From Sphingomonas yantingensis (GTDB lineage Bacteria > Pseudomonadota > Alphaproteobacteria > Sphingomonadales > Sphingomonadaceae), in assembly GCF_014199325.1 (NCBI RefSeq), contig NZ_JACIJJ010000002.1, positions 124,001-188,000 on the forward strand: 64,000 bases of DNA, given 5' to 3'. Shown in pieces: positions 41,535-50,424 of the stretch. Position 1 is the stretch's first letter; each line of letters begins with the position of its first letter. Under the pieces are notes generated by a model. That model made no database searches. It worked only from the letters and a program-made list of their open reading frames with translations, and was not told where the DNA came from. A program made the translations under genes and the position numbers.

Positions 41535-42692
41535 ATGGCGCTGTTCGAGATGTTCCCGAACTATATCTGGAACCTGAGCGTCGCGATCGCGATGGAGAGC
41601 GGCGGGCGGATCGGCGAGATCGTCGACATGTGCCAGCCGATCAAGGACGCCGCGGCCGGCGGCGGCGATGCCGGGACGCCTGCTTTCATGAAGCAGTGGG
41701 CGGCGATGGGCGACAAGCTGATCGAACTCGCCGCCGAGGACGAAGCCAGGGGCCGCGCGCTGTCGGCGTCGGACAAGCTGGAACGCGCATCGCTCTATCT
41801 CTTCACGGCCGAGCGGATGCAGGGGCACGGCCATCCGGGCCGGATGGAAACCTATCGCAAGGCGCGCGAGACGTTCGACAAGTCGACCGCGCTCGGCAAG
41901 ATCAACCGCGAGCGGGTCGAAGTGCCGCTCGACACCGGCACGATGCCCGCGCTCTACACCCGCGCGGCGGGGCCGGGGCCACATCCCGTGGTGGTCTATT
42001 GCAACGGCCTCGATAGCTGCAAGGAACTGCTCTACTGGTCGCGCCTGCCCGAGGCGCTGGCGCGGCGCGGCGTCTCCACCCTCTGCGTCGACCAGCCGGG
42101 CTCGGGCGAGGCGCTTCGCCTCCAGAACCTGCCCGTCGATCCGCACAGCGAGCATTGGGCGTCGAAGGCGGTGGACTGGCTGGAGGCGCAGCCGGACGTC
42201 GATCCCGACCGCATCGGCATGACCGGCATTTCGCTCGGCGGTCACTTCGCACCGCGCGCGGTCGCCTACGAGCCCCGCTTCGCGAGCGGCGCGGTGTGGG
42301 GCGCCAACCACAACTGGGCCGAGGTGCAGCAGAAGCGGCTGAAGCGCGAGGGCGAGAACCCCGTGCCGCATTACTGGGCGCACGTCATGTGGGCGTTCGG
42401 CGCGAGCGATATGGACGACTTCCTCGCCAAGGCGGAGGGCATGAACCTCAACGGCCATATGGACGGGGTGAAGGTCTCCTTCCTCGTCACCCACGGGGCG
42501 GAGGATCGCCAGATCAGCGTGCAATATGCGCACGACTGCTACGACCAGCTCGTCAATTCGCCGAAGCGCGAATTGAAGCTCTTTACCGCGCGCGAGGGCG
42601 GGGTGGAGCATGTCGGCGCGGACAATATGAGCTACGGCCGCGACTACATCGCGGACTGGTTCGCCGAGACGCTGGGCGGGCATACGGCATGA
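41535..42692 (+). CDS. Alpha/beta hydrolase, C-C hydrolase of the 2,6-dihydroxypseudooxynicotine hydrolase type
   Basis: A 385-residue alpha/beta hydrolase with a helical N-terminal cap (1-125). It resembles 2,6-dihydroxypseudooxynicotine hydrolase, which breaks a C-C bond next to a keto group. The triad is visible: Ser233 in GISLGGHF, Asp324 in THGAEDRQ and His359 in GGVEHVG. The oxyanion-side segment VVYCNGLDSCKE is at 153-164. It begins 3 bp after the dioxygenase gene and overlaps the next start by 4 bases, so it most likely acts on the ring-cleavage product. Simple esterase activity cannot be excluded. Confidence 0.85.
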   Translation: MALFEMFPNYIWNLSVAIAMESGGRIGEIVDMCQPIKDAAAGGGDAGTPAFMKQWAAMGDKLIELAAEDEARGRALSASDKLERASLYLFTAERMQGHGHPGRMETYRKARETFDKSTALGKINRERVEVPLDTGTMPALYTRAAGPGPHPVVVYCNGLDSCKELLYWSRLPEALARRGVSTLCVDQPGSGEALRLQNLPVDPHSEHWASKAVDWLEAQPDVDPDRIGMTGISLGGHFAPRAVAYEPRFASGAVWGANHNWAEVQQKRLKREGENPVPHYWAHVMWAFGASDMDDFLAKAEGMNLNGHMDGVKVSFLVTHGAEDRQISVQYAHDCYDQLVNSPKRELKLFTAREGGVEHVGADNMSYGRDYIADWFAETLGGHTA

Positions 42693-43477
42693 CGCGCCGC
42701 ATCCTCGACCTGTCGATCACGCTCGATCCCGACGTCGTCACCGATCCGCCGTTCATGCGGCCGACGATCCAGTACCAGACGCACGCCGAGACGGTGGCGG
42801 AGGTGCAGAACTTCTTTCCCGGCCTGACCGCCGAGCAGATGGTCGGGGGACAGGGGTTCGCCGCGTCCGAGACGCTGACGCTGACCACGCACAACGGCAC
42901 GCACCTCGACGCGCCGTGGCATTATCACCCGACGCAGGATGGCGGAAAACCCGCCATGACGATCGACGAGGTGCCGCTCGACTGGTGCTTCCAGCCCGGC
43001 GTGAAGCTCGACTTCCGCCACCTGCCCGACGGCCATGTCGTGACCGCGGCCGAGGTCGAGGCGGAGCTCGCCCGGATCGGGCATGAGCTGAAACCGCTGG
43101 AGATCGTCCTCGTCAACACCGCCGCGGGGGCGGCGCTGGGCGGGCCGGACTTCCTCGCCAAGGGTGTGGGCATGGGGCGCGAGGCAACGCTGTACCTAAC
43201 CAGCCGCGGCGTGCGGGTGACGGGCACAGATGCCTGGAGCTGGGACGCGCCGTTCGAGGCGACCGCGAAGCGCGTGGCCGAGACCGGCGATACCTCCCTG
43301 ATCTGGGAGGGGCACAAGGCAGGGCTCGAGATCGGGTACTGCCACATGGAGAAGCTCACCAATCTCGACCAGCTGCCGCCGTCGGGCTTCATGGTCTCTT
43401 GCTTCCCCGCCAAGGTGAAGCGCGGATCGGCCGGCTGGACGCGCGCGGTCGCGATCTTCGAGGGGGAAACGCCGTGA
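42689..43477 (+). CDS. Cyclase family metal-dependent hydrolase (kynurenine formamidase / isatin hydrolase type)
   Basis: A 262-residue protein of the cyclase (PF04199-like) family. The metal-binding motif HNGTHLDAPWH spans residues 68-78, as in kynurenine formamidase and isatin hydrolase, which hydrolyse amide or lactam bonds with Zn or Mn. A further His/Glu block is seen in IGYCHMEKLTNLDQLP. Its start overlaps the preceding stop (ATGA), and its end overlaps the next GTG start (GTGA). In this operon it may open a ring or remove a formyl or acyl group; the substrate is unknown. Confidence 0.88.
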   Translation: MTRRILDLSITLDPDVVTDPPFMRPTIQYQTHAETVAEVQNFFPGLTAEQMVGGQGFAASETLTLTTHNGTHLDAPWHYHPTQDGGKPAMTIDEVPLDWCFQPGVKLDFRHLPDGHVVTAAEVEAELARIGHELKPLEIVLVNTAAGAALGGPDFLAKGVGMGREATLYLTSRGVRVTGTDAWSWDAPFEATAKRVAETGDTSLIWEGHKAGLEIGYCHMEKLTNLDQLPPSGFMVSCFPAKVKRGSAGWTRAVAIFEGETP

Positions 43478-44412
43478 GGCTCGCGACGCTGAAGCGCGGC
43501 GGGCGCGACGGGACGCTGGTCGCGGTCGCCCGCGACGGCACGCGGGTCGCGCCGGTGACGGGCTTTCCGACGCTGCAATCCGCACTCGATACCTGGGACG
43601 CGGCGCAGGACGCGCTCGCCGCCGCGACCGAGGCCGCCGAGACGGGCGAGGCGGTGGCGGCGGAGGACTTCGCCGCGCCCTTGCCGCGCGCGTGGCAATG
43701 GCTCGACGGCTCGGCCTTCCCGACGCACGGCGACCTCATGCAGACGGCGTTCAACCTGCCGCCGATCGAGACGACCAAGCCGCTGATGTACCAGGGGATG
43801 AGCCACCGCTTCATCGCGCCCACCGATGACGTGGCCCTGCCGAGCGAGGCGGACGGCATCGATTTCGAGGGCGAGTTCGGCGTTGTGACGGGGGACGTGC
43901 CGATGGGCGTCTCCGCCACGGATGCGCTGGATCACATCCGCCTGATCGTCCTCATCAACGACTGGTCGCTGCGCACCCTCGCGCCGGCCGAGATGAAGAC
44001 GGGCTTTGGCTGGGTGCAGGCCAAGCCCGCGTGCAGCGCCGCGCCGTTCGCGGTGACGCCAGACGAGCTGGGCACGGCATGGGCCGACGGCCGCGTCTGC
44101 CTGCCGCTCACGGTCGAGGTCGACGGGACGTGGTTCGGGCATCCGAGCGGCCGGGCGATGGCATACGGCTTTCACGAGCTGGTCGCGCATGCGGCGGCGA
44201 CGCGCGACCTGCCCGCGGGCACGATCATCGGCTCGGGCACCGTCTCCAACGCCGAGCATGCGACGGTCGGCTCGACCTGTATCTCGGAGCGCCGCGCGAT
44301 CGAGATGATCGCGGGGGGCAAGCCGGAGACGGGGTTCCTGCGCTTCGGCACGCGCGTCGCGATGCGCGCGGGGCCGTTCGGCGCGATCGACCAGCGCGTG
44401 GTGCGGGCCTAG
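43474..44412 (+). CDS. Fumarylacetoacetase-family C-C hydrolase, GTG start
   Basis: A 312-residue FAH-family enzyme closest in layout to bacterial fumarylacetoacetases: N terminus RLATLKRGGRDGTLVAV, then LPRAWQWLDGSAF (about 67-79), MYQGMSHRFIAPTDD (about 106-120), the metal-binding DFEGEFGVV (about 130-138) and IVLINDWSLRTL (about 159-170), and GSGTVSN (about 252-258). It should cleave a 1,3-diketo acid C-C bond, or hydrate a dienoate, in the cytoplasm. The GTG at 43474 overlaps the cyclase stop; the longer upstream frame is not coding. It is the last gene of the ring-cleavage operon. Confidence 0.9.
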   Translation: MRLATLKRGGRDGTLVAVARDGTRVAPVTGFPTLQSALDTWDAAQDALAAATEAAETGEAVAAEDFAAPLPRAWQWLDGSAFPTHGDLMQTAFNLPPIETTKPLMYQGMSHRFIAPTDDVALPSEADGIDFEGEFGVVTGDVPMGVSATDALDHIRLIVLINDWSLRTLAPAEMKTGFGWVQAKPACSAAPFAVTPDELGTAWADGRVCLPLTVEVDGTWFGHPSGRAMAYGFHELVAHAAATRDLPAGTIIGSGTVSNAEHATVGSTCISERRAIEMIAGGKPETGFLRFGTRVAMRAGPFGAIDQRVVRA

Positions 44413-44418
44413 CGCGCC

Positions 44419-44442
44419 GTACTCCCGCTCCCGCGGGACCAC
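44419..44442. repeat. Short half-element of the GTACTCCCG palindromic repeat
   Basis: GTACTCCCGCTCCCGCGGGACCAC resembles one arm of the pair at 33634. It lies between the convergent ends of the FAH-family gene and LysR 2. Confidence 0.55.
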
Positions 44443-44449
44443 GGCGGTG

Positions 44450-45349
44450 TTATCCGGTCACCTGCTCCACGATCCGTTGGCGCAGCCATGCCAGCCCGCG
44501 GTCGGTGCTCCGCGCACGGTGGTGCTGCATCATCTCGCGCATCACCGGCAGGTCGAACGGCGCCTCCGCGATCGCGAGGCCGAGGCCTGGGGCCATCACC
44601 CGCGCCAGCCGCTCGTGCATCAGCGCCAGTCGCCGCGTCCCCGGCAACATCCACGGCGCCTGGATGAAGGAGGCGCACGTCACCTCGATTCGCCGCCGGT
44701 CGCCCTGCTGGCGCAGCCAGTTGTCGATGAAGGTGCCGTCGCGCGACACGCTGACCGCCACATGGCCGCAGCCGTAGAAGGCGTCCGGGGTCATTGACGC
44801 TGTGAACACCGGGTTCGACGCACAGCCGACGACGACGTGCCGCTCCTCGAACACCAGCTCGCGCGGATGCTCCGCCTCAAGGAACGTCTCGGGCGAGATG
44901 ATGAGATCGATCTCCCCGTCCTGCAGCATCGCGCCGATCGAACTGCGCGGGAGTGTGATGTCGAGGCGAACGTGCGGCGCCTCCGCCTCCAGCCGGGCGA
45001 GTAGCGGCGAGATGAGGACGGTGGCGATGTAATCCGACGCGACCAGCCGGAACACCCGCCGCGCTTCCGCCGGATCGAACGCCATGCCGGTCGACAGGAT
45101 GCTGCGCAGCTCGACGATCGCCGCCGACACCTGAGGCGCGAGCGCCAGCGCGTTCGAAGTGGGCAGCATCCGCCGGCCATGCTGGACGAGGATCTCGTCG
45201 GCGAACGCCTCTCGCAGGCGCTTCAGTGCCGCGCTCATCGCCGATTGCGTAACGTTCATCCGCGCGGCGGCGCGGGTCACGTTGCGTTCCTCGACCAGCA
45301 CGTTGAACGCGACGAGCAGGTTGAGATCGAACTGGTCGAGCCGCATCAT
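44450..45349 (-). CDS. LysR-type regulator 2 of the accessory catabolic cluster
   Basis: A 299-residue LysR protein of the same subgroup as the one at 39625: both share DLNLLVAFNVL/DALL, ER-VTRAAAR-N-SQ-AMS-AL-RLR and the effector-domain segment RLVASDYIATVL. They are clearly paralogues within one cluster. The HTH is at about 9-67. It is divergent from the TonB-receptor operon (122-bp gap) and probably controls it. I found no convincing T-N11-A site in that gap. ATG at 45349 or the adjacent 45346 can serve as start. Confidence 0.9.
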   Translation of the reverse strand: MMRLDQFDLNLLVAFNVLVEERNVTRAAARMNVTQSAMSAALKRLREAFADEILVQHGRRMLPTSNALALAPQVSAAIVELRSILSTGMAFDPAEARRVFRLVASDYIATVLISPLLARLEAEAPHVRLDITLPRSSIGAMLQDGEIDLIISPETFLEAEHPRELVFEERHVVVGCASNPVFTASMTPDAFYGCGHVAVSVSRDGTFIDNWLRQQGDRRRIEVTCASFIQAPWMLPGTRRLALMHERLARVMAPGLGLAIAEAPFDLPVMREMMQHHRARSTDRGLAWLRQRIVEQVTG

Positions 45350-45470
45350 CGATCACTTTCGTTTGTGGCAGACGATCAGAACAATGCGTTAGACCGATTG
45401 CTTGCCCCGCGCCATCCTCCCGCCCACGAACACGCCCGGCATCGTATCGGGCGGCAGACGGGAGGATGCG

Positions 45471-47801
45471 ATGCGAAGGACTTTGGGTCTCGGGACCGCG
45501 ATGGCGCTGGCACTGGCAGCGCAGCCGGCATGGGCGCAGCAGGTTACCAACTCGGCCCCCGCCGACCCGGTCGAGCAGGCCGCACCGGCCCCCGACGAGG
45601 GCGAGGGGCTTCAGGATATCGTCGTGACCGCGCAGCGCCGGTCGGAGTCGCTCCAGCGCGCCGCCGTCGCCGTCACCGCCGTAACCGGCGATGCGCTCGC
45701 CAATGCGGGCATCACCGAGACCGCGAACCTCGGCAAGCTCGTCCCCGCACTCGTCGTCCAGCCGACCGGCGGCACGACCAGCTTCTTCCTGCGCGGCGTC
45801 GGCACCAATTCGCAGAACTCGTTTTCGGAGAACGCCGTCGCGTTCAACTTCAACGGCGTCTATGTCGGCCGCCCGACCGCGCCCGCGGGCGTCTTCTACG
45901 ACCTCGAGCGGGTCGAGGTGGTGAAGGGGCCGCAGGGTACGCTCTATGGCCGCAACGCCACCGGCGGCGCGATCAACGTCCTTCCGCGCAAGCCGGTGCT
46001 GGGCAAGTTCGGCGTGGAAGGCCTGCTCGAATACGGCAATTACGATGCGAAGAAGGCGTCGGGCGCGATCAACCTGCCGCTGGGACAAGTTGTGGCGCTG
46101 CGCGTCGCGGGACAGGTGGTCGACCGCGACGGCTATATCAGCGACGGCTATGACGACGAACGGGGCGAGGCGGTGCGCGCGTCGATCCTGATCCAGCCGT
46201 CCGACCTCTGGTCGATGACGATCGTCGGCGATTACTACAACCAGCATGGCAAGGGCGCGGGGGCGGTGCTGCTCCCCTATGCCGGCCTCAATGCCCCGCC
46301 GCTAGAGGATCGCGTCAGCGTCTCCGACCCGCGGGCCCAGGCAGCGGTGGCACAGTTCGCCGCGGGCATCTTCGCACCGCCCTTCTGCGGCGGGTTCGGC
46401 GGCTTCGTCCGCTCGGGCTGCATCGCGCAGGCGGGCAGCGACGGCTTCCTCGACAACAAGTTCTACGGCCTGTCGGCGACGGTCGAGGGCGACATGGGCT
46501 TCGGCAAGCTCACGATCATTCCCGCGTGGCGCCGGTCGGACACCAATTTCCGCACCTATCTGCCGGGGTTCCAGGGCGACGTGACCGACCTGGCCGAGCA
46601 GATGTCGGTGGAGGCGCGGCTCTCGTCGAACGAGGACCAGCGGCTGCGCTACGTCGTCGGCGCGTTCTTCTTCGACGAAAAGCAGCAGGCGGTGAACTTC
46701 TTCCGCCAGGGCAATCTGTCGACGACGCGGTTCGCGCCCAACCTGCGTACCGAGAGCATCGCGGGTTTCGGCCAGCTGACCTTCGACGTCACCGATGCCT
46801 TTCGCCTCGTTGCCGGCGGTCGCTACACGCGCGAGGACAAGCGCCAGCGGACGCGGACCGCGGCAGGCGGCCTGCCCGGCCCGATCGAGCCCGCGCTCGG
46901 TGCGCCGTTCACCGGCGAGCTCACGTTCGAGAAGTTCACGTGGAAGGCAGGTGTCGAGTTCGACGCCGGCCCTGCCTCGCTCCTTTACGCCAATGTCGCG
47001 ACGGGCTTCAAATCGGGCGGCTTCTTCGTCGCCCAGCCGCCGAACAACACCTTCGCGCCCGAGACGCTGACCGCGTACACGGCGGGCGCCAAGAACCGCT
47101 TCTTCGGCAACAAACTGCAACTGAACGTCGAGGCATTCTACTGGGATTACAAGGACCAGCAGATCACCTTCGTCGGCGGCGTGCCGACCGGCACCGGGCT
47201 GATCGCGCAGGGTTCGATCACCGTCAACGCGGGCAAGTCGCGCATCTATGGCGGTGAGGTCGAGATGCGCTTCGCCCCCAGCCGGAACGACCTGTTCACC
47301 GCGGTCGCGCAATATCTGAACGGGCGGTACGACGAGCTGACGACGGCGAACTTCTCGCCCACCGGCGCGCCGGTGGCGACGGGGTGCACCACCATCGGCA
47401 GCCGCGCGGCCAATCCGGGGATCAACGGCGCGCGCTTCTACGATATCGACTGTTCGGGCAAGCCGACGGTCCAGTCGCCGGAATGGGCGTTCAACCTGGG
47501 CTATGAGCGGACCTTCCCGCTGGGGTCCACGCTCGACCTCGTCTTCGGCGCGCGCACCAATATCGAGACCAGCCGATTCCTCAATTCGAACTACCGGCCT
47601 GAGGAGAAGCAGGACGGCTTCATGATGTCCGACGCCTATGTGACGCTGCGCGCGGAAGGCTGGAGCCTCACCGGCTTCATCAACAATATTGAGGATGCGG
47701 AGGTACTGGCGCGCGCGGGCACGCGGCCGATCCTCGACTTCCCCGTGGGCACGCTGCGCCCGCCGCGCACCTATGGCGTCCGCGTCGGGTTCGACTTCTG
47801 A
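45471..47801 (+). CDS. TonB-dependent outer-membrane receptor
   Basis: A 776-residue receptor with a signal peptide (cleavage near AWAQ, residue 23), a plug domain from about residue 48 (QDIVVTAQRR; ERVEVVKGPQGTLYGRNATGGAINV near 143-167) and a 22-strand barrel ending GVRVGFDF with a terminal Phe. It takes up a ligand across the outer membrane using the TonB system. The position at the head of a catabolic operon suggests an aromatic or other small organic ligand rather than an iron siderophore. GGAGG precedes the ATG at 45471; an upstream in-frame ATG lacks a signal peptide. Its stop overlaps the next start by one base. Confidence 0.92.
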   Translation: MRRTLGLGTAMALALAAQPAWAQQVTNSAPADPVEQAAPAPDEGEGLQDIVVTAQRRSESLQRAAVAVTAVTGDALANAGITETANLGKLVPALVVQPTGGTTSFFLRGVGTNSQNSFSENAVAFNFNGVYVGRPTAPAGVFYDLERVEVVKGPQGTLYGRNATGGAINVLPRKPVLGKFGVEGLLEYGNYDAKKASGAINLPLGQVVALRVAGQVVDRDGYISDGYDDERGEAVRASILIQPSDLWSMTIVGDYYNQHGKGAGAVLLPYAGLNAPPLEDRVSVSDPRAQAAVAQFAAGIFAPPFCGGFGGFVRSGCIAQAGSDGFLDNKFYGLSATVEGDMGFGKLTIIPAWRRSDTNFRTYLPGFQGDVTDLAEQMSVEARLSSNEDQRLRYVVGAFFFDEKQQAVNFFRQGNLSTTRFAPNLRTESIAGFGQLTFDVTDAFRLVAGGRYTREDKRQRTRTAAGGLPGPIEPALGAPFTGELTFEKFTWKAGVEFDAGPASLLYANVATGFKSGGFFVAQPPNNTFAPETLTAYTAGAKNRFFGNKLQLNVEAFYWDYKDQQITFVGGVPTGTGLIAQGSITVNAGKSRIYGGEVEMRFAPSRNDLFTAVAQYLNGRYDELTTANFSPTGAPVATGCTTIGSRAANPGINGARFYDIDCSGKPTVQSPEWAFNLGYERTFPLGSTLDLVFGARTNIETSRFLNSNYRPEEKQDGFMMSDAYVTLRAEGWSLTGFINNIEDAEVLARAGTRPILDFPVGTLRPPRTYGVRVGFDF

Positions 47802-48733
47802 TGCTCGGCCTCGCCCTTTCGCTGCTGGCGGGCGTTCAGGCGCCCGCTGATGCCTGGATCACGCTCGGCACGATGGGCGGGCCGGTCGGCGCGGCGGAGC
47901 GGGCACAGCCGGCGAACGCGCTGGTGCGCGGGGGCGAGGTCTATCTGGTCGATGCCGGAGACGGCGCCGCGCAGCAACTCGCCAAGGCGGGGCTGCGCCT
48001 GCCGCAGGTGAAGGCGGTGTTTCTCAGCCACCTGCACGTCGATCATACCGGTGGGCTCGCCGCGATCATCGGCCTGCGCGACCAGACCGACGTGCGCGCG
48101 GTGCTGACGATCTACGGCCCGCCGGGGACAAAGGCGCTGGTGGACGGCATCATCGCATCGCTCAGACCCGCCGCCGCGGCGGGCTACGGCATCCCCGGCC
48201 AGTCCTGGCCCGCGCCCGACAGCATCGTGCGCGTGGTCGAACTGGCGGGCGGCGCGAGCGTCCGGGTCGGCGACATGACGGTGCGGACCGCGCAGAACAC
48301 GCATTACGACTTCGCGCCCGGCAGCGCCGAGGACGGGTCCTACAAATCGCTGTCCTATCGCTTCGACACGCCCGTCCGGTCGATCGCCTATACCGGCGAC
48401 ACCGGCCCCAGCCCGGCTGTGACCGCGCTGGCGAAGGGCGCGGACCTGCTGGTGAGCGAGATGATCGACCTCGACCTCACGCTCGCCAAGGTGGCGCAGA
48501 ATTCACCGAACATGCCCGCGCCCGCCCGCGCAAAGCTGGTCCAGCACCTGTCGACGCATCATCTGACGCCCGAGGCCGTCGGCGCGCTTGCGGGTGCGGC
48601 GGGGGTGAGGGCGGTGGCGGTGACGCATTTCGCGGGCGGCAGCGATCCGGCGCGCACCGCCGACTATCGCGCTCGTATCGCCAAGGGTTTCCGGGGCAGG
48701 CTGGCGCTTGCCAACGACCTCGACCGTTTCTGA
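47801..48733 (+). CDS. Exported metallo-beta-lactamase-fold hydrolase
   Basis: A 310-residue enzyme with a short signal-like N terminus (MLGLALSLLAGVQAPADA). It carries the full MBL metal site: SHLHVDHTGG (about 76-85), NTHYDF (about 166-171), YTGDTGPS (about 198-205) and VTHFAGG (about 273-279). Such enzymes hydrolyse esters, lactones, thioesters or sulfates. Coupled by TGATG overlap to the receptor gene, it may process the imported compound in the periplasm. The substrate is unknown. Confidence 0.85.
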   Translation: MLGLALSLLAGVQAPADAWITLGTMGGPVGAAERAQPANALVRGGEVYLVDAGDGAAQQLAKAGLRLPQVKAVFLSHLHVDHTGGLAAIIGLRDQTDVRAVLTIYGPPGTKALVDGIIASLRPAAAAGYGIPGQSWPAPDSIVRVVELAGGASVRVGDMTVRTAQNTHYDFAPGSAEDGSYKSLSYRFDTPVRSIAYTGDTGPSPAVTALAKGADLLVSEMIDLDLTLAKVAQNSPNMPAPARAKLVQHLSTHHLTPEAVGALAGAAGVRAVAVTHFAGGSDPARTADYRARIAKGFRGRLALANDLDRF

Positions 48734-48742
48734 AGGATCGAC

Positions 48743-49858
48743 ATGCGTAACCTCGACATTCTCGTCATCGGCGGCGGCATCGGCGGGCTGACAGCCGCCA
48801 TCGCGCTTCGCGGCAAGGGCCACAGCGTCACCGTGATCGAGCGCGATCCCGACTGGTCGGTCTACGGCGTCGGCATCATCCAGCAGTCGAACGTCATCCG
48901 CGCGATGGCCGAGCTCGGGCTGATCGACGAGTATCTGGCCGCCGGCGTCGGTTTCGACGCGGTGGAGATCTACACGCCCGCCGGCGACCGGGTGGCGCGC
49001 GTACCGGTGCCGCGGCTGGTCGATGGTTATCCGGCCAGCATGGGCGTACCGCGCCCCGCGCTGCACAAGGTGCTGGGCGACCGCACGATCGCCAGCGGGG
49101 CCGAGGTGCGGCTGGGCATCACCGCCACGGCGATCGAGGATAACGGGGCGGGCGTCGACGTGACCTTTTCCGATGGCAGCAGCGGGCGCTACGATCTCGT
49201 CATCGGGGCGGACGGCGTCTATTCGCAGACGCGCGCCGCCGTGCTGCCCGAGGCGCCGGGACCGGTTTTCACCGGCCAGTCGGTGTGGCGCTACAACCTG
49301 CCGCGCCCCGCCGATCTCGATGCGATGCACGCCTATAACGGGCCGATCGGGGTGGGGCTGGTGCCGATCTCCACCGACCTCATGTACATGTACATGACCA
49401 CGCCCGAGCCCGACAATCCACGCTACCCGCGCGAGGGGCTGGCGGCGGTGATGCGCGGCAAGCTGGCGAACTGCGCCCCCGCGATCCGCGCGCTGGCCGA
49501 GCACATCACCGACGACGACGGCGTGGTATATCGCCCGCTCGAGGGGCATCTGGTCGAGGGGCCGTGGCACGAGGGGCGCGTCGTGCTGCTCGGCGATGCG
49601 GTGCACGCGACGACGCCGCACTTGGGACAGGGCGCTGGGATGGCGATCGAGGACAGCATCGTCCTCGCCGACGAACTCGAAAAGGCGGACGACGTAGAAA
49701 CCGCGCTGACCGCGTTCCGCGACCGCCGCTTCGACCGCTGCGCCTATATCGTGCGCGAGAGTCTGGCGATCTGCATGGGCCAGCTCGGCAAGGGACCGCC
49801 GGTCGACAATGCCAAGGCGACGCACGCGATGTTCCAGGTCGTGGCCGAGCCGATCTGA
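48743..49858 (+). CDS. FAD-dependent aromatic monooxygenase (single-component)
   Basis: A 371-residue flavoprotein of the PHBH/salicylate hydroxylase class. It has the FAD fold VIGGGIGGLTAAIAL (about 6-20), the DLVIGADGVYSQTR NAD(P)H/FAD motif (about 152-165) and VVLLGDAVHATTPHLGQGAGMAIEDS (about 276-301). It probably hydroxylates a phenolic or heteroaromatic ring, preparing a diol for the extradiol dioxygenase encoded 8 kb upstream; this link is inference. It starts 9 bp after the MBL gene, and its stop overlaps the cupin start by one base. Confidence 0.9.
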   Translation: MRNLDILVIGGGIGGLTAAIALRGKGHSVTVIERDPDWSVYGVGIIQQSNVIRAMAELGLIDEYLAAGVGFDAVEIYTPAGDRVARVPVPRLVDGYPASMGVPRPALHKVLGDRTIASGAEVRLGITATAIEDNGAGVDVTFSDGSSGRYDLVIGADGVYSQTRAAVLPEAPGPVFTGQSVWRYNLPRPADLDAMHAYNGPIGVGLVPISTDLMYMYMTTPEPDNPRYPREGLAAVMRGKLANCAPAIRALAEHITDDDGVVYRPLEGHLVEGPWHEGRVVLLGDAVHATTPHLGQGAGMAIEDSIVLADELEKADDVETALTAFRDRRFDRCAYIVRESLAICMGQLGKGPPVDNAKATHAMFQVVAEPI

Positions 49859-50424
49859 TGGACGCGCACCGCCCCGTCCGCCGCATCGTTACCGGCCATG
49901 ACGGCGAGGGGCGCGCGGTCATCGAATCCGACGCGCCCGTCGCCTTCGTCCAGCGCGTCGGCGGCGCGATCGGCCCCCTGTTCCACGAAGTATGGGCGAC
50001 GCACGACACCCCCGCCCCGATCGAGGCCGCGAGCGCACCCGACGAAGGCGCGCTGGTCCTCGCGCCGCCAAAGCGCGGCACGCGGCTGCGTGTCCTCGAC
50101 ATCCCGCCCGAGGGCGACGAGATCCGCACCATGTCGCCCGAGGCGGCGCGCGCGCACTTCGCCGAAATCGGCGCGGTCGAGGCGGCAGGGCACGAAAGCG
50201 GCGAGGGCCGCCATGCGCTGATGCACCGGACCGAGACGATCGACTATGGCATCGTGCTCGAAGGCGAGCTGACGCTCATCATGGACGTGGGCGAGACGGT
50301 GGTGCGCGCGGGCGATATCGTCGTGCAGCGGGGCACCAATCATGGCTGGTCGAACCGCTCGGACGCGAATTGCCGCGTGGCGTTCGTTCTGATCGACGGC
50401 GAATACGCGCCCGAGCTTCGCTGA
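49858..50424 (+). CDS. Cupin domain protein
   Basis: A 188-residue protein with a C-terminal single-domain cupin barrel (about residues 110-180). The two conserved motifs read TIDYGIVLEGELTL and AGDIVVQRGTNHGWSN. The first motif lacks the usual HxH and keeps only an acidic position, while the second keeps one His, so metal binding is doubtful. The N-terminal half has an RIVTGHDGEGRAVIESD-like region that recurs in this cupin group. It may be an isomerase, a dioxygenase or a ligand sensor. Start and stop overlap the neighbours by one base each (TGATG). Confidence 0.82.
   Translation: MDAHRPVRRIVTGHDGEGRAVIESDAPVAFVQRVGGAIGPLFHEVWATHDTPAPIEAASAPDEGALVLAPPKRGTRLRVLDIPPEGDEIRTMSPEAARAHFAEIGAVEAAGHESGEGRHALMHRTETIDYGIVLEGELTLIMDVGETVVRAGDIVVQRGTNHGWSNRSDANCRVAFVLIDGEYAPELR

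Noticed and set aside
45433..45451. Inverted repeat GCCCG-N9-CGGGC before the TonB receptor as LysR operator
   Set aside because: It lies too close to the ribosome site, lacks the T-N11-A form and a 5-bp GC stem is expected often in such GC-rich DNA.
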